The position numbers and the translations under genes were made by a program. A stretch of 40,975 nucleotides of DNA from UBA6544 sp049601975 (lineage in GTDB: Bacteria > Pseudomonadota > Alphaproteobacteria > UBA8366). The stretch is from assembly GCA_049601975.1 (NCBI GenBank), contig JBMYRC010000025.1, positions 1 through 40,975 on the forward strand, in the 5' to 3' direction. Numbering within the stretch: position 1 is the first letter of the stretch; every line of letters begins with the position of its first letter. Under the pieces are notes generated by a model. The model searched no databases, was not told where the DNA came from, and saw only the letters and a program-made list of their open reading frames with translations. Below are positions 27,434 to 34,898 of the stretch, one piece after another.

Positions 27434-28711
27434 ATGACCGACCGCGACACATTACGCCAACGCGTCACCGAGGCTATCGAAGCTTATTGCGACGCCGCCC
27501 ACGATTTCAGTTTCGAGGAAAGCGACCCAACAGTCCGCTTGCACGAGCCCACGTTCTCGGCCGACGAAATCAACGCCGCGCTCGACTGTATGCTGACGAC
27601 GCGGGTCACTATGGGTGAGAAGGTAAAAGCATTCGAAAAGGCGTTCTGCGCACCCTATGGTCACGGCAATGCCGTCATGGTGAATTCCGGCTCGTCCGCG
27701 AACCTTCTTGCCATCGCCGCGCTTGCCAACCCAGATGCGGAAGACGCGCTTAGCCCTGGCGACGAAGTGATTGTCCCTGCCCTCTCCTGGTCCACCACCG
27801 TATGGCCGTTGATCCAGATGGGACTGGTCCCTGTCGTCGTCGATATCGACCCTCAAACATTGAATATCGATCCGAACGAACTCGAAGCCGCCATCGGCCC
27901 CAAGACACGAGGCGTCATGATCGTGCATGTGTACGGCAACCCCTGCGACATGGAGAGCATCGTATCAATTTGCGAGCGTCATTCGCTAATGTTGATCGAG
28001 GATTGTTGCGAAGCATTGGGTGCGACGTACCGAGGCGCTCCGGTCGGCTCATTCGGACGGGCGGGAACGTTCAGCTTTTATTTCTCCCATCACATGACGA
28101 CTCTCGAAGGGGGAATGACCATCGCCCGCGACAAGCGCGACGCGGAGTTAATGCGCATCCTGCGAGCGCATGGCTGGATCCGGGAAGTGGAAGACCGCCA
28201 ACCTTGGATCGATCGTTATCCTGACATCCACCCCCGTTTTCTGTTCGTCAATCTCGGCTACAATTTGCGCGCGACAGAACTTCAAGGAGCCATGGGATTG
28301 GTGCAATTGCCGAAGCTCAGCGATTACGTGAAGACACGGCGCGAAAATGCGGAATGGCTCGGTCGACGCCTTTCGAATCATGCCGACCAATTACACTGTC
28401 AGACGGAAACACCAGACGGTGCACATTCCTGGTTCGGATTTCCAATCACGATTGCGGAGAGCGCCCCCTTCGGCGTCGAAGACATCATGACATCCCTCGG
28501 CGCCAACGGAATTGAGACCCGGCCCATCATCTGCGGCAATATCGCTCGGCAACCTGGTTTGAAAATGTATCCGCACCGCGTCCACGGCGACTTGCGGCAC
28601 GCCAGCGCGGTCATGGATCGGGGTTTCTCCTTCGGTAACCACCAACATATCGATGACGCAGCGCGCGCGCATATCGCCGACAGTATCGACAGTTTCGTGA
28701 AGGCGAACTGA
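27434..28711 (+). CDS. ColD-like PLP 3-dehydratase (DegT family)
   Basis: A 425-aa protein of the DegT/DnrJ/EryC1/StrS family. The usual PLP lysine is replaced by His219 (FSHHMTTLEGG), the hallmark of sugar 3-dehydratases ColD and RfbH that use PMP to remove the C3 hydroxyl. The cofactor Asp is D190 (IEDCCEALGA). PALSWSTT, RAHGWIR, GIETRPIICGN and GNHQ match ColD closely. The Cys cluster that binds [2Fe-2S] in RfbH is absent, so it should work like ColD with glutamate as amino donor. It would turn GDP-4-keto-6-deoxy-mannose (or -heptose) into the 3-deoxy ketosugar. ATG 27434 follows AAGGA; the stop overlaps the next start by one base. Confidence 0.9.
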   Translation: MTDRDTLRQRVTEAIEAYCDAAHDFSFEESDPTVRLHEPTFSADEINAALDCMLTTRVTMGEKVKAFEKAFCAPYGHGNAVMVNSGSSANLLAIAALANPDAEDALSPGDEVIVPALSWSTTVWPLIQMGLVPVVVDIDPQTLNIDPNELEAAIGPKTRGVMIVHVYGNPCDMESIVSICERHSLMLIEDCCEALGATYRGAPVGSFGRAGTFSFYFSHHMTTLEGGMTIARDKRDAELMRILRAHGWIREVEDRQPWIDRYPDIHPRFLFVNLGYNLRATELQGAMGLVQLPKLSDYVKTRRENAEWLGRRLSNHADQLHCQTETPDGAHSWFGFPITIAESAPFGVEDIMTSLGANGIETRPIICGNIARQPGLKMYPHRVHGDLRHASAVMDRGFSFGNHQHIDDAARAHIADSIDSFVKAN

Positions 28712-29730
28712 TGGGCAAACAGCGCGCACTAATCACTGGCATCACCGGCATGGTCGGCTCGCATCTTGCGGAGTATTTGATCGAACATACCGATTGGGAA
28801 GTCGACGGCATGTGCCGCTGGCGCAGCCCGCTCGATAACCTTGAGACCCTGGTGCCGCGCATCAATGCCGGTGACCGAGTTCGGCTGCTCTATGGCGATA
28901 TCCGGGACACGCTCGCGGTGCAAGACGTCGTGCGGAAATCCACGCCTGATTACGTTTTTCATCTCGCGGCCCAAAGCTATCCACGCACCAGTTTCGAGAG
29001 CCCACTCGATACCTTAGACACCAACATTCAAGGCACCACCCGACTGCTCGATGCGCTTCGCGTCACGACACCAAATGCAGTGATCCATGTTTGCGCGTCT
29101 TCGGAAGTCTTCGGACGCGTGCCAAAGGATAAAATTCCCATCGATGAGGAATGTGGATTTCATCCCGCTTCCCCCTACGCTATCAGCAAGGTCGGTTCGG
29201 ACCTGATCGGCCGCTACTATGCCGAGGCTTTCGACATGACGGTGATGACAACCCGCATGTTCACGCATACCGGACCGCGACGCGGTGACGTCTTCGCGGA
29301 ATCAACTTTCGCCAAACAGATCGCTCTGATAGAGGCGGAAATGATCCCGCCGGTTCTTAAAGTCGGAAATTTGGACTCACTGCGCACCATCGCGGATGTC
29401 CGGGACGCAGTGCGCGCCTATTACATGCTTGTCACGGTGAATCCAATGGCGGGCGCTTATTACAATATCGGCGGCGACCATAGCTGCACTGTCGGCGATA
29501 TCCTGAACACCTTGCTTTCTTATTCAGCGGTGAAGGATGCGATCAGCATTGAGACAGACCCGGATCGGATACGCCCGGTCGATGCCGATCTGCAGGTCCC
29601 AGACACCAGAAAATTTACAGACCATACCGGGTGGGCTGCGGAAATCCCGTTCGAGAAAACCATGCGTGACCTCTTGGATTATTGGCGCGCGCGGGTTGCG
29701 ACTGAGGGCAATAGATTTTTGACACGCTAG
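28711..29730 (+). CDS. GDP-mannose/heptose 4,6-dehydratase-like SDR
   Basis: A 339-aa extended SDR similar to GDP-mannose 4,6-dehydratase. The NAD(P) motif GITGMVG is at 10-16; GDIRD, HLAAQSYPRTSFESP, SSEVFG and SPYAISK follow, with the catalytic pair Y156/K160 and the SSE part of the dehydratase triad intact. GPRRGDVFAESTFAKQIALIE and the ADVRDAVRAYYML segment also match Gmd-type enzymes. It would form the 4-keto-6-deoxy sugar used by the ColD-like protein. DmhA-like GDP-heptose dehydratases share these motifs, so mannose or heptose is open. TGATG overlap with the preceding gene shows translational coupling. Confidence 0.87.
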   Translation: MGKQRALITGITGMVGSHLAEYLIEHTDWEVDGMCRWRSPLDNLETLVPRINAGDRVRLLYGDIRDTLAVQDVVRKSTPDYVFHLAAQSYPRTSFESPLDTLDTNIQGTTRLLDALRVTTPNAVIHVCASSEVFGRVPKDKIPIDEECGFHPASPYAISKVGSDLIGRYYAEAFDMTVMTTRMFTHTGPRRGDVFAESTFAKQIALIEAEMIPPVLKVGNLDSLRTIADVRDAVRAYYMLVTVNPMAGAYYNIGGDHSCTVGDILNTLLSYSAVKDAISIETDPDRIRPVDADLQVPDTRKFTDHTGWAAEIPFEKTMRDLLDYWRARVATEGNRFLTR

Positions 29731-29750
29731 ATTGCGCAAACCGAGGCAGA

Positions 29751-30749
29751 ATGAGTTACTTCAGCGGAAAGAATATCTTGGTGACTGGTGGCACGGGCCT
29801 CATTGGCCGTCCACTGGTGACCCGCCTTCGCGAGGCGGGTGCACACCTTCGGGTAGTCTCCCTCGACGACCCCAGCCGGGCCCCGGACGGCGTCGAGTTC
29901 GTGCGCGCGGATCTTCGCGAGTTTTCGAATTGCGTTGAAGCAGCAAAAGGAATGGATGTCGTCTTCAATTTGGCCGGTGTGAAAGGCTCACCGGCAATGG
30001 CCAGCGAGCGTCCGGCGAGTTTCCTCGTCCCCACTGTGACCTTTTCTTACAACATGATGGAAGCCGCCCGCCGCGAGGGCGTCGAACGCTATCTCTATAC
30101 AAGCTCAGTTGGCGTCTATGCGCCGGCGGAGCATTTCCGCGAAGACGATGTTTGGAAAACTTTTCCCTCTCCAAACGACCGATTTGCCGGATGGGCAAAA
30201 CGCATGGGCGAGTTGCAAGCGGAAGCTTATCGCATCGAATACGGATGGGATAAAATCTCCATCGTGCGCCCCGCCAATGTCTATGGCCCTTTCGATAATT
30301 TCGATCCGGCCAATGCGATGGTCATTCCCTCATTGATCCACAGGGCAATGGGCGGTGAATCCCCATTGACGGTTTGGGGCGACGGATCGCCGGTGCGGGA
30401 TTTCATTCATGCCAAGGATGTCGCCCGCGGCATGATGTTGATGGTAGAGAATGGTGTTAACGAGCCCGTCAATCTGGGCAGCGGCCAAGGCTTCTCAATT
30501 CGCCAGATCGCGGAGGCCGTGGTCGCGAACCTAACGACCCCTACTGAGATCGTTTGGGATACGACAAAGCCGGCCGGTGATAGAATTCGCCTCATGGACA
30601 CAGCACGCGCATCCAACCACGGTTTTGCACCGGAGGTCTCCCTCGCGAAAGGTATCGCGGAAACCATGGCATGGTATGCGGAAAACGAAGATCTCGCCGA
30701 TAAACGCTATAACGCCTTCACCGAAGATAACTTGAGACCCGATGACTAA
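29751..30749 (+). CDS. NAD-dependent epimerase/reductase (SDR), variant catalytic motif
   Basis: A 332-aa extended SDR with GGTGLIG at 13-19. The C-terminal half (VNLGSGQGFSIRQIAEAV, VWDTTKPAGDRIRLMD) matches GDP-L-fucose synthase/ColC-type enzymes. The catalytic Tyr of YxxxK is missing: around K150 the sequence is FAGWAK, with Ala146 four residues before Lys. The Ser side (YTSSVGVY) is retained. It may be a variant reductase/epimerase using another acid or may act without that Tyr. GAGG six bases before the ATG gives a good ribosome site. In the island it could epimerise or reduce the 4-keto sugar. Confidence 0.82.
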   Translation: MSYFSGKNILVTGGTGLIGRPLVTRLREAGAHLRVVSLDDPSRAPDGVEFVRADLREFSNCVEAAKGMDVVFNLAGVKGSPAMASERPASFLVPTVTFSYNMMEAARREGVERYLYTSSVGVYAPAEHFREDDVWKTFPSPNDRFAGWAKRMGELQAEAYRIEYGWDKISIVRPANVYGPFDNFDPANAMVIPSLIHRAMGGESPLTVWGDGSPVRDFIHAKDVARGMMLMVENGVNEPVNLGSGQGFSIRQIAEAVVANLTTPTEIVWDTTKPAGDRIRLMDTARASNHGFAPEVSLAKGIAETMAWYAENEDLADKRYNAFTEDNLRPDD

Positions 30750-31506
30750 GCGAGTACTCGTCACCGGTACGGACAGCGGCCTCGGTTCCACCCTTCTCGA
30801 AACCTTGGGCTCCGAATCTCTGACAAGAGGGATCGATCCAAGTGAGCGTTGGGATGATGCGCCGTACGATGCGATCATCCATTGCGCGATCGATCTTACT
30901 GATGATCGATCAAACCCATCGCCCTTCGACCCTGCCTCTCGGAACGTTGCGTTATTGCAAAACGTGTTACGCATTCCGCATCGGATGTTCATCCATATCT
31001 CGTCGGTCGACGTATACCCCGAAAGCGATAGCCCTAAACGAGAAGACACCGCCTTAGGCACAATTCCCAAAGACAATTCTTATCGAGCGGTAAAGTTGGC
31101 CTGCGAAGCCGCATTGACCGCCAGCGATAGACCACATCTAATCTTGCGCCCGACCGCTTTGCTCGGCCCGACGGCTCGCCCGAACAGTCTCATCCGAATG
31201 ATCCGCGATCCCGGATGCCAACTTACCCTCAACCCGGCATCTACATTCAATTATGTCCTCCATAGGCAAGTTGGTGACTTCATCCAAACCGCCCTTCGCG
31301 ATGGGCTCTCGGGTGTTTATAATCTGGCTGCAAGCGGAAATCTGCGGCTCGATGAAGTTGCGGAGATCGTCGGAGCCATCCCCGGCTATGGCGGTTTTAT
31401 GTATTGTGTGGGCGAGATCGATAATGCGAAAGCAAAAGCTCTCCATCCGAGTTTCGCAATGAATAGCGCACAGGTCGTCACCGCCTTCATGAAGGAGTTC
31501 GCATGA
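30742..31506 (+). CDS. SDR oxidoreductase, dTDP-4-dehydrorhamnose reductase-like
   Basis: A 254-aa short SDR of the RmlD/atypical type. Nucleotide binding is marked by VTGTDSGLGS near the start, the Ser by HISSVDVY (S87/S88), and the catalytic pair is intact as YRAVK (Y114, K118). It is shorter than typical extended SDRs and lacks much of their C-terminal domain. It overlaps the previous gene by eight bases and the next by four. In the pathway it is the best candidate for a keto reduction, either at C4 or on a two-carbon side chain as YerF does. The substrate is not determinable here. Confidence 0.78.
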   Translation: MTKRVLVTGTDSGLGSTLLETLGSESLTRGIDPSERWDDAPYDAIIHCAIDLTDDRSNPSPFDPASRNVALLQNVLRIPHRMFIHISSVDVYPESDSPKREDTALGTIPKDNSYRAVKLACEAALTASDRPHLILRPTALLGPTARPNSLIRMIRDPGCQLTLNPASTFNYVLHRQVGDFIQTALRDGLSGVYNLAASGNLRLDEVAEIVGAIPGYGGFMYCVGEIDNAKAKALHPSFAMNSAQVVTAFMKEFA

Positions 31507-32456
31507 CGCATCGACAAAGAGTTCTCGTCTGCGGCGCTACAGGATTTATCGGGCGGAATACCGTCGAACATCTTTCGCAGCGTACGGATATTAACCTCAT
31601 CGCCGTTGAACACGAGAAACCGCGATTCGACTGCCCAAACGTCGAATGGATCACAGCCGACCTGACCAGACAGGAAGACGTGGCGCGTGCGCTACACAAC
31701 ATCGATATCGTCATTCAAGCGGCCGCGACCACGTCCGGTGCCGGGGATATCGTCAATCGTCCCTATATCCACACCGCCGATAACGCTGTGATGAACTCGC
31801 ATATCTTCCGATCAGCCTATGATCAGAACGTCGGCCAGGTGGTGTTTTTCAGTTGCACCGTGATGTATCCGAGCAGTGAGATCGCGTTACGGGAAGAAGA
31901 CTTCAACGGCGAAATCGCCCCGCACTATTTTGGGGTCGGCTGGACCAAGGTCTATCTAGAGAAGATGGCCGAATTCTATGCCGACCTTGGGCGGACAAAA
32001 TACACGGTGCTGCGTCATTCCAATATTTACGGCCCGCACGACAAGTTTGACCTAGAACGCTCGCATATGTTCGGCGCGACAGTGACGAAGGTCATGACCG
32101 CACAAGACGGCCCCATCGTCGTGTGGGGTGAGGGTGAAGAGGCACGGGATTTGTTGTATGTCGACGATCTCATCGACTGCGTTGAAAGAGCAATGGAACG
32201 ACAAGACGAGCCCTTCGGCTTGTACAACATCGGCTACGGTGAAGCTTTTCCAGTTAAAGAAGTTGTGAGTCGGATCATCGCCGCTTCGGGCAAAGAATTA
32301 GAAATGGAATTCGATCGCAGCAAGCCGACATTGAAGACGTCGCTCTTCCTAGATTGCAGCCGCGCACAAGCTGCGTTGGAATGGCGTCCTACAACCGATT
32401 TCAATGACGGCGTTAAGACGACGCTGGAATGGTATCGAGCGAGCGATCTGATCTAG
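31503..32456 (+). CDS. NAD-dependent epimerase/reductase, GDP-fucose-synthase-like variant
   Basis: A 317-aa extended SDR with CGATGFIG near the N-terminus and NIYGPHDKFDLERSHMFGAT in the sugar-binding region. The Ser/Cys region VVFFSCTVMYP resembles GDP-L-fucose synthase, whose epimerisation Cys sits here (C118). The YxxxK Tyr is absent: K149 lies in FGVGWTK with Val at K-4. The nearest Tyr is Y142, at K-7. The upstream gene at 29751 shows the same GW-x-K pattern without Tyr, so both may belong to a special group. AAGGAG precedes the ATG, which overlaps the previous stop. Confidence 0.82.
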   Translation: MTHRQRVLVCGATGFIGRNTVEHLSQRTDINLIAVEHEKPRFDCPNVEWITADLTRQEDVARALHNIDIVIQAAATTSGAGDIVNRPYIHTADNAVMNSHIFRSAYDQNVGQVVFFSCTVMYPSSEIALREEDFNGEIAPHYFGVGWTKVYLEKMAEFYADLGRTKYTVLRHSNIYGPHDKFDLERSHMFGATVTKVMTAQDGPIVVWGEGEEARDLLYVDDLIDCVERAMERQDEPFGLYNIGYGEAFPVKEVVSRIIAASGKELEMEFDRSKPTLKTSLFLDCSRAQAALEWRPTTDFNDGVKTTLEWYRASDLI

Positions 32457-32465
32457 GAAGATCAC

Positions 32466-33620
32466 GTGAACAGAACCAATATATTCGCCGTCGCTTGGGA
32501 CAAACCGTTCATCGATAAATTCGCCGACTATACGATCCCGGGCTTAATCAGCTCGAACAATTTGCAGTTTCTGGCCGAGACCCGACCATTGCGGTTTCTT
32601 CTTTATACGGACAGAGCGTCTTACACTTATTTCCTGGAGCGCACCCAACCCCTTGAAGAATTTGGTGAGCGTTGCGTGTATCTCTTTGAAGACACAAGTG
32701 TCGATGGCCGGACCATAGCGGATTATGCATCGGCATTTGCCGGCTCCGCGTACAAACATGAAATCGACCGAAATACGCAATTCCACGCCATTGATCGAAC
32801 GTTGGAGTCAGGCGATGACGAAACTTTGTTCATTATAAATCAAGATCTCATGATCACGAACGGTAGTTTATCCTACGCGCAATACAAACTTGATGAAGGT
32901 GCGGAAGCGGTTCTTATCCCTTTGCTGAGGCTTTCCTTCGAGGCATCGAATGAAGTATTACGACTGATTACGGTAGGCAATCTTAAAGCCGAAGATCTTT
33001 GTCGGCATTTACCATCAATCCTCCATCCTGTTTCTCGGCGTTCGTTCGCCGATTCTTCAGAATTTATCAATTACCCCTCCACTATCATTTGGCCGAGTGG
33101 AAATTCCGGCTGGATCGCGCGAGCTTTCTTTCCCTATACGCTTGCCTTGCGGCCCCGTGAAAATTATCACCGCTTCGATAGCACCATCGATTATGACTAT
33201 GCGCTCAATTTAGCAACATCACCGGACCGAATCGTCATTCCTCAACATTCAGGCGAAGCATTCGTCGCCAAGATCACGACAGAGTCTTCTTTGAAGATTG
33301 AGCCGGAGCCCAACCGCTTCGAGCTCAATTCCCTGGCTCACTTCATTCTGGCTGAAACCAATCAAGCGCACCGACAATTCATCAATAAGCCTTACCGAAT
33401 TATCAATGATAAATCCGTCGATCCAATCTCATCCGGCTGGACAGAAACCGAAAGGCGTTCAATGGCCGCGCTAAATGCGGTTTACGCCTTCTTGGATATC
33501 CTTCGAGATCAGCTTCCAAAAGATTCACATCAGGCACGCACGGCCATTCGGTCGCATTTTGGCGACCTTTCGGAATACCTTTCACCCATGCGACGCCAAC
33601 AATCGAAAGACACAGCTTAA
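32466..33620 (+). CDS. Conserved-operon protein of unknown function
   Basis: A 384-aa protein that I do not recognise with confidence. It starts at GTG 32466 with AGGA ten bases upstream. It opens with a short beta-strand pattern (NIFAVAWDKPF) and has RFLLYTDRAS, LFIINQDLMITNG and DSTIDYDYAL, which look like strand-Asp motifs of a GT-A-like glycosyltransferase fold, but no classic DxD is certain. There is no signal peptide or membrane segment. Its place between the SDRs and the nucleotidyltransferase fusion, with one-base overlap downstream, suggests it acts on or transfers the island's sugar. It reads more AT-rich than flanking genes by eye; not measured. Confidence 0.75.
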   Translation: MNRTNIFAVAWDKPFIDKFADYTIPGLISSNNLQFLAETRPLRFLLYTDRASYTYFLERTQPLEEFGERCVYLFEDTSVDGRTIADYASAFAGSAYKHEIDRNTQFHAIDRTLESGDDETLFIINQDLMITNGSLSYAQYKLDEGAEAVLIPLLRLSFEASNEVLRLITVGNLKAEDLCRHLPSILHPVSRRSFADSSEFINYPSTIIWPSGNSGWIARAFFPYTLALRPRENYHRFDSTIDYDYALNLATSPDRIVIPQHSGEAFVAKITTESSLKIEPEPNRFELNSLAHFILAETNQAHRQFINKPYRIINDKSVDPISSGWTETERRSMAALNAVYAFLDILRDQLPKDSHQARTAIRSHFGDLSEYLSPMRRQQSKDTA

Positions 33621-34819
33621 TGAAGCAATCGGTTATACTGGCCGGCGGTCTCGGTACCCGATTGGGCGAACTCACTGCGTCAACGCCGAAACCCTTGTTA
33701 GAAGTCGGCGGTCGCCCTTTTCTCAACTATCTAATCGACCATCTGGCCCGTCATGGCACCCAACATATTATTCTGCTGGTCGGACCTCACGCGCATCATT
33801 TCCGCAATTTCGAAGCGGAATTCGACCCAAAACACATCCGCTTTGATATCGTGTCCGATGTGCCCGCAGCCGGAACTGGTGGTGCACTCCGCTTTGCGTC
33901 TTCTCTTCTTGCCGATCAGTTTTTGTTGCTGAATGGCGATTCGTATTTCGACTTTAATTTGCTCGACCTTGCATCGCCTGATTGGACGGATGACATCGCC
34001 GCCCGCATCGCTTTACGCCGAGTCAGTGATTCGGCTCGTTACGGAAGCGTCGCTCTTGAGGACGGGAGAGTGACACAATTCGGCGAGAAATCGGGAAGCG
34101 GTGACGGCCTTATCAACGGCGGCGTTTATTGGCTCCGTAAATCTCTACTCGATCAAGATGCCAGTGGGTCGATCTCAATCGAGAATGATATTTTCCCAAA
34201 AGCTGCCGCGGAAGGACGAGTGGGCGGCGCCGTCTATGACGGAGCCTTTATCGATATCGGTATCCCTGAGGATTTGCAGCGCGCGCAATCACTGCTGCCT
34301 CAATGGCAACGACGACCGGCCGCCTTTCTCGACCGCGATGGAATCGTCAACCATGACACCGGATACGTATGGCATCCCGACAATTACAAATGGTTGGAAG
34401 GGTCCGATCGAGCTATCAAACGCTTAAATGATCTCGGCTACTATGTCTTCATTGTCACAAATCAGGCGGGTGTCGCCAGAGGTCTTTACAAGACAGAGGA
34501 TATCGAACGCCTACACGCCTATATCAATAAGACATTGATGGCGCGGGGTGCCCATATCGATGCCTTTTACTACTGCCCACATCATCCGGATTTCGGCGAT
34601 GGCGAATACCGGCAAAACTGCGCCTGCCGAAAACCGAACCCTGGAATGATGCTAAGGGCCATGAACGAATGGCCAGTCGATCTGTCCCGCAGTTTTATGA
34701 TCGGCGATAAGGATACAGACATGCAGGCGGCGGAAGCGGCCGGCATTCCCGCTCGTCGGTTGTTTCTCAGCGGGAGTATTGAATCCGCGATGCAGGAAGT
34801 CGCACCAGCCTGGAAATAG
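33620..34819 (+). CDS. Sugar-1-phosphate nucleotidyltransferase / GmhB-type phosphatase fusion
   Basis: A 399-aa bifunctional protein. Residues 1-225 are a nucleotidyltransferase (LAGGLGTRL at 7-15, STPKPLLEVGG, LLLNGDSYFD). Residues 233-399 are a HAD phosphatase with nucleophile motif FLDRDG (D238, D240), VTNQAG, and GDKDTD. A zinc site with C319, H321, C334 and C336 (CPHHP to CACRKP) marks the GmhB heptose-bisphosphate class. The architecture matches HddC plus GmhB and would act in GDP-D-glycero-D-manno-heptose synthesis. No GmhA or HddA is in the window. The ATG overlaps the previous stop as TAATG. Confidence 0.88.
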   Translation: MKQSVILAGGLGTRLGELTASTPKPLLEVGGRPFLNYLIDHLARHGTQHIILLVGPHAHHFRNFEAEFDPKHIRFDIVSDVPAAGTGGALRFASSLLADQFLLLNGDSYFDFNLLDLASPDWTDDIAARIALRRVSDSARYGSVALEDGRVTQFGEKSGSGDGLINGGVYWLRKSLLDQDASGSISIENDIFPKAAAEGRVGGAVYDGAFIDIGIPEDLQRAQSLLPQWQRRPAAFLDRDGIVNHDTGYVWHPDNYKWLEGSDRAIKRLNDLGYYVFIVTNQAGVARGLYKTEDIERLHAYINKTLMARGAHIDAFYYCPHHPDFGDGEYRQNCACRKPNPGMMLRAMNEWPVDLSRSFMIGDKDTDMQAAEAAGIPARRLFLSGSIESAMQEVAPAWK

Positions 34820-34829
34820 CGACTATCGC

Positions 34830-34860
34830 TTGACCCTACAGTTGCCGTAGGGCTTAAAAA
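34830..34860 (+). promoter_or_regulatory. CueR-type copper-responsive promoter of copA
   Basis: A -35 TTGACC (34830-34835) and an AT-rich -10 (TAAAAA, 34855-34860) are separated by 19 bases, the overlong spacing used by MerR-family activators. Between them is a perfect dyad CCCTAC-N7-GTAGGG (34834-34852), like CueR operators (CCTTCC-N7-GGAAGG). A cueR-like gene follows copA. The promoter also shows that the ATG at 34860 lies in the promoter and cannot be the copA start. Confidence 0.85.
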
Positions 34861-34898
34861 TGTCGGCAATTGCGTTTTTTAAGGTCGGCACCAACAAA

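Noticed and set aside
25906..27468. 520-residue open frame on the minus strand
   Set aside because: It lies antisense to the E1 alpha and beta genes, whose motifs are clear, and its own translation shows no family features; an overlap artefact of GC-rich coding.
34860..34898. Earlier ATG of copA
   Set aside because: It sits inside the predicted -10 region and upstream of the likely transcription start, so it cannot be translated from that promoter.
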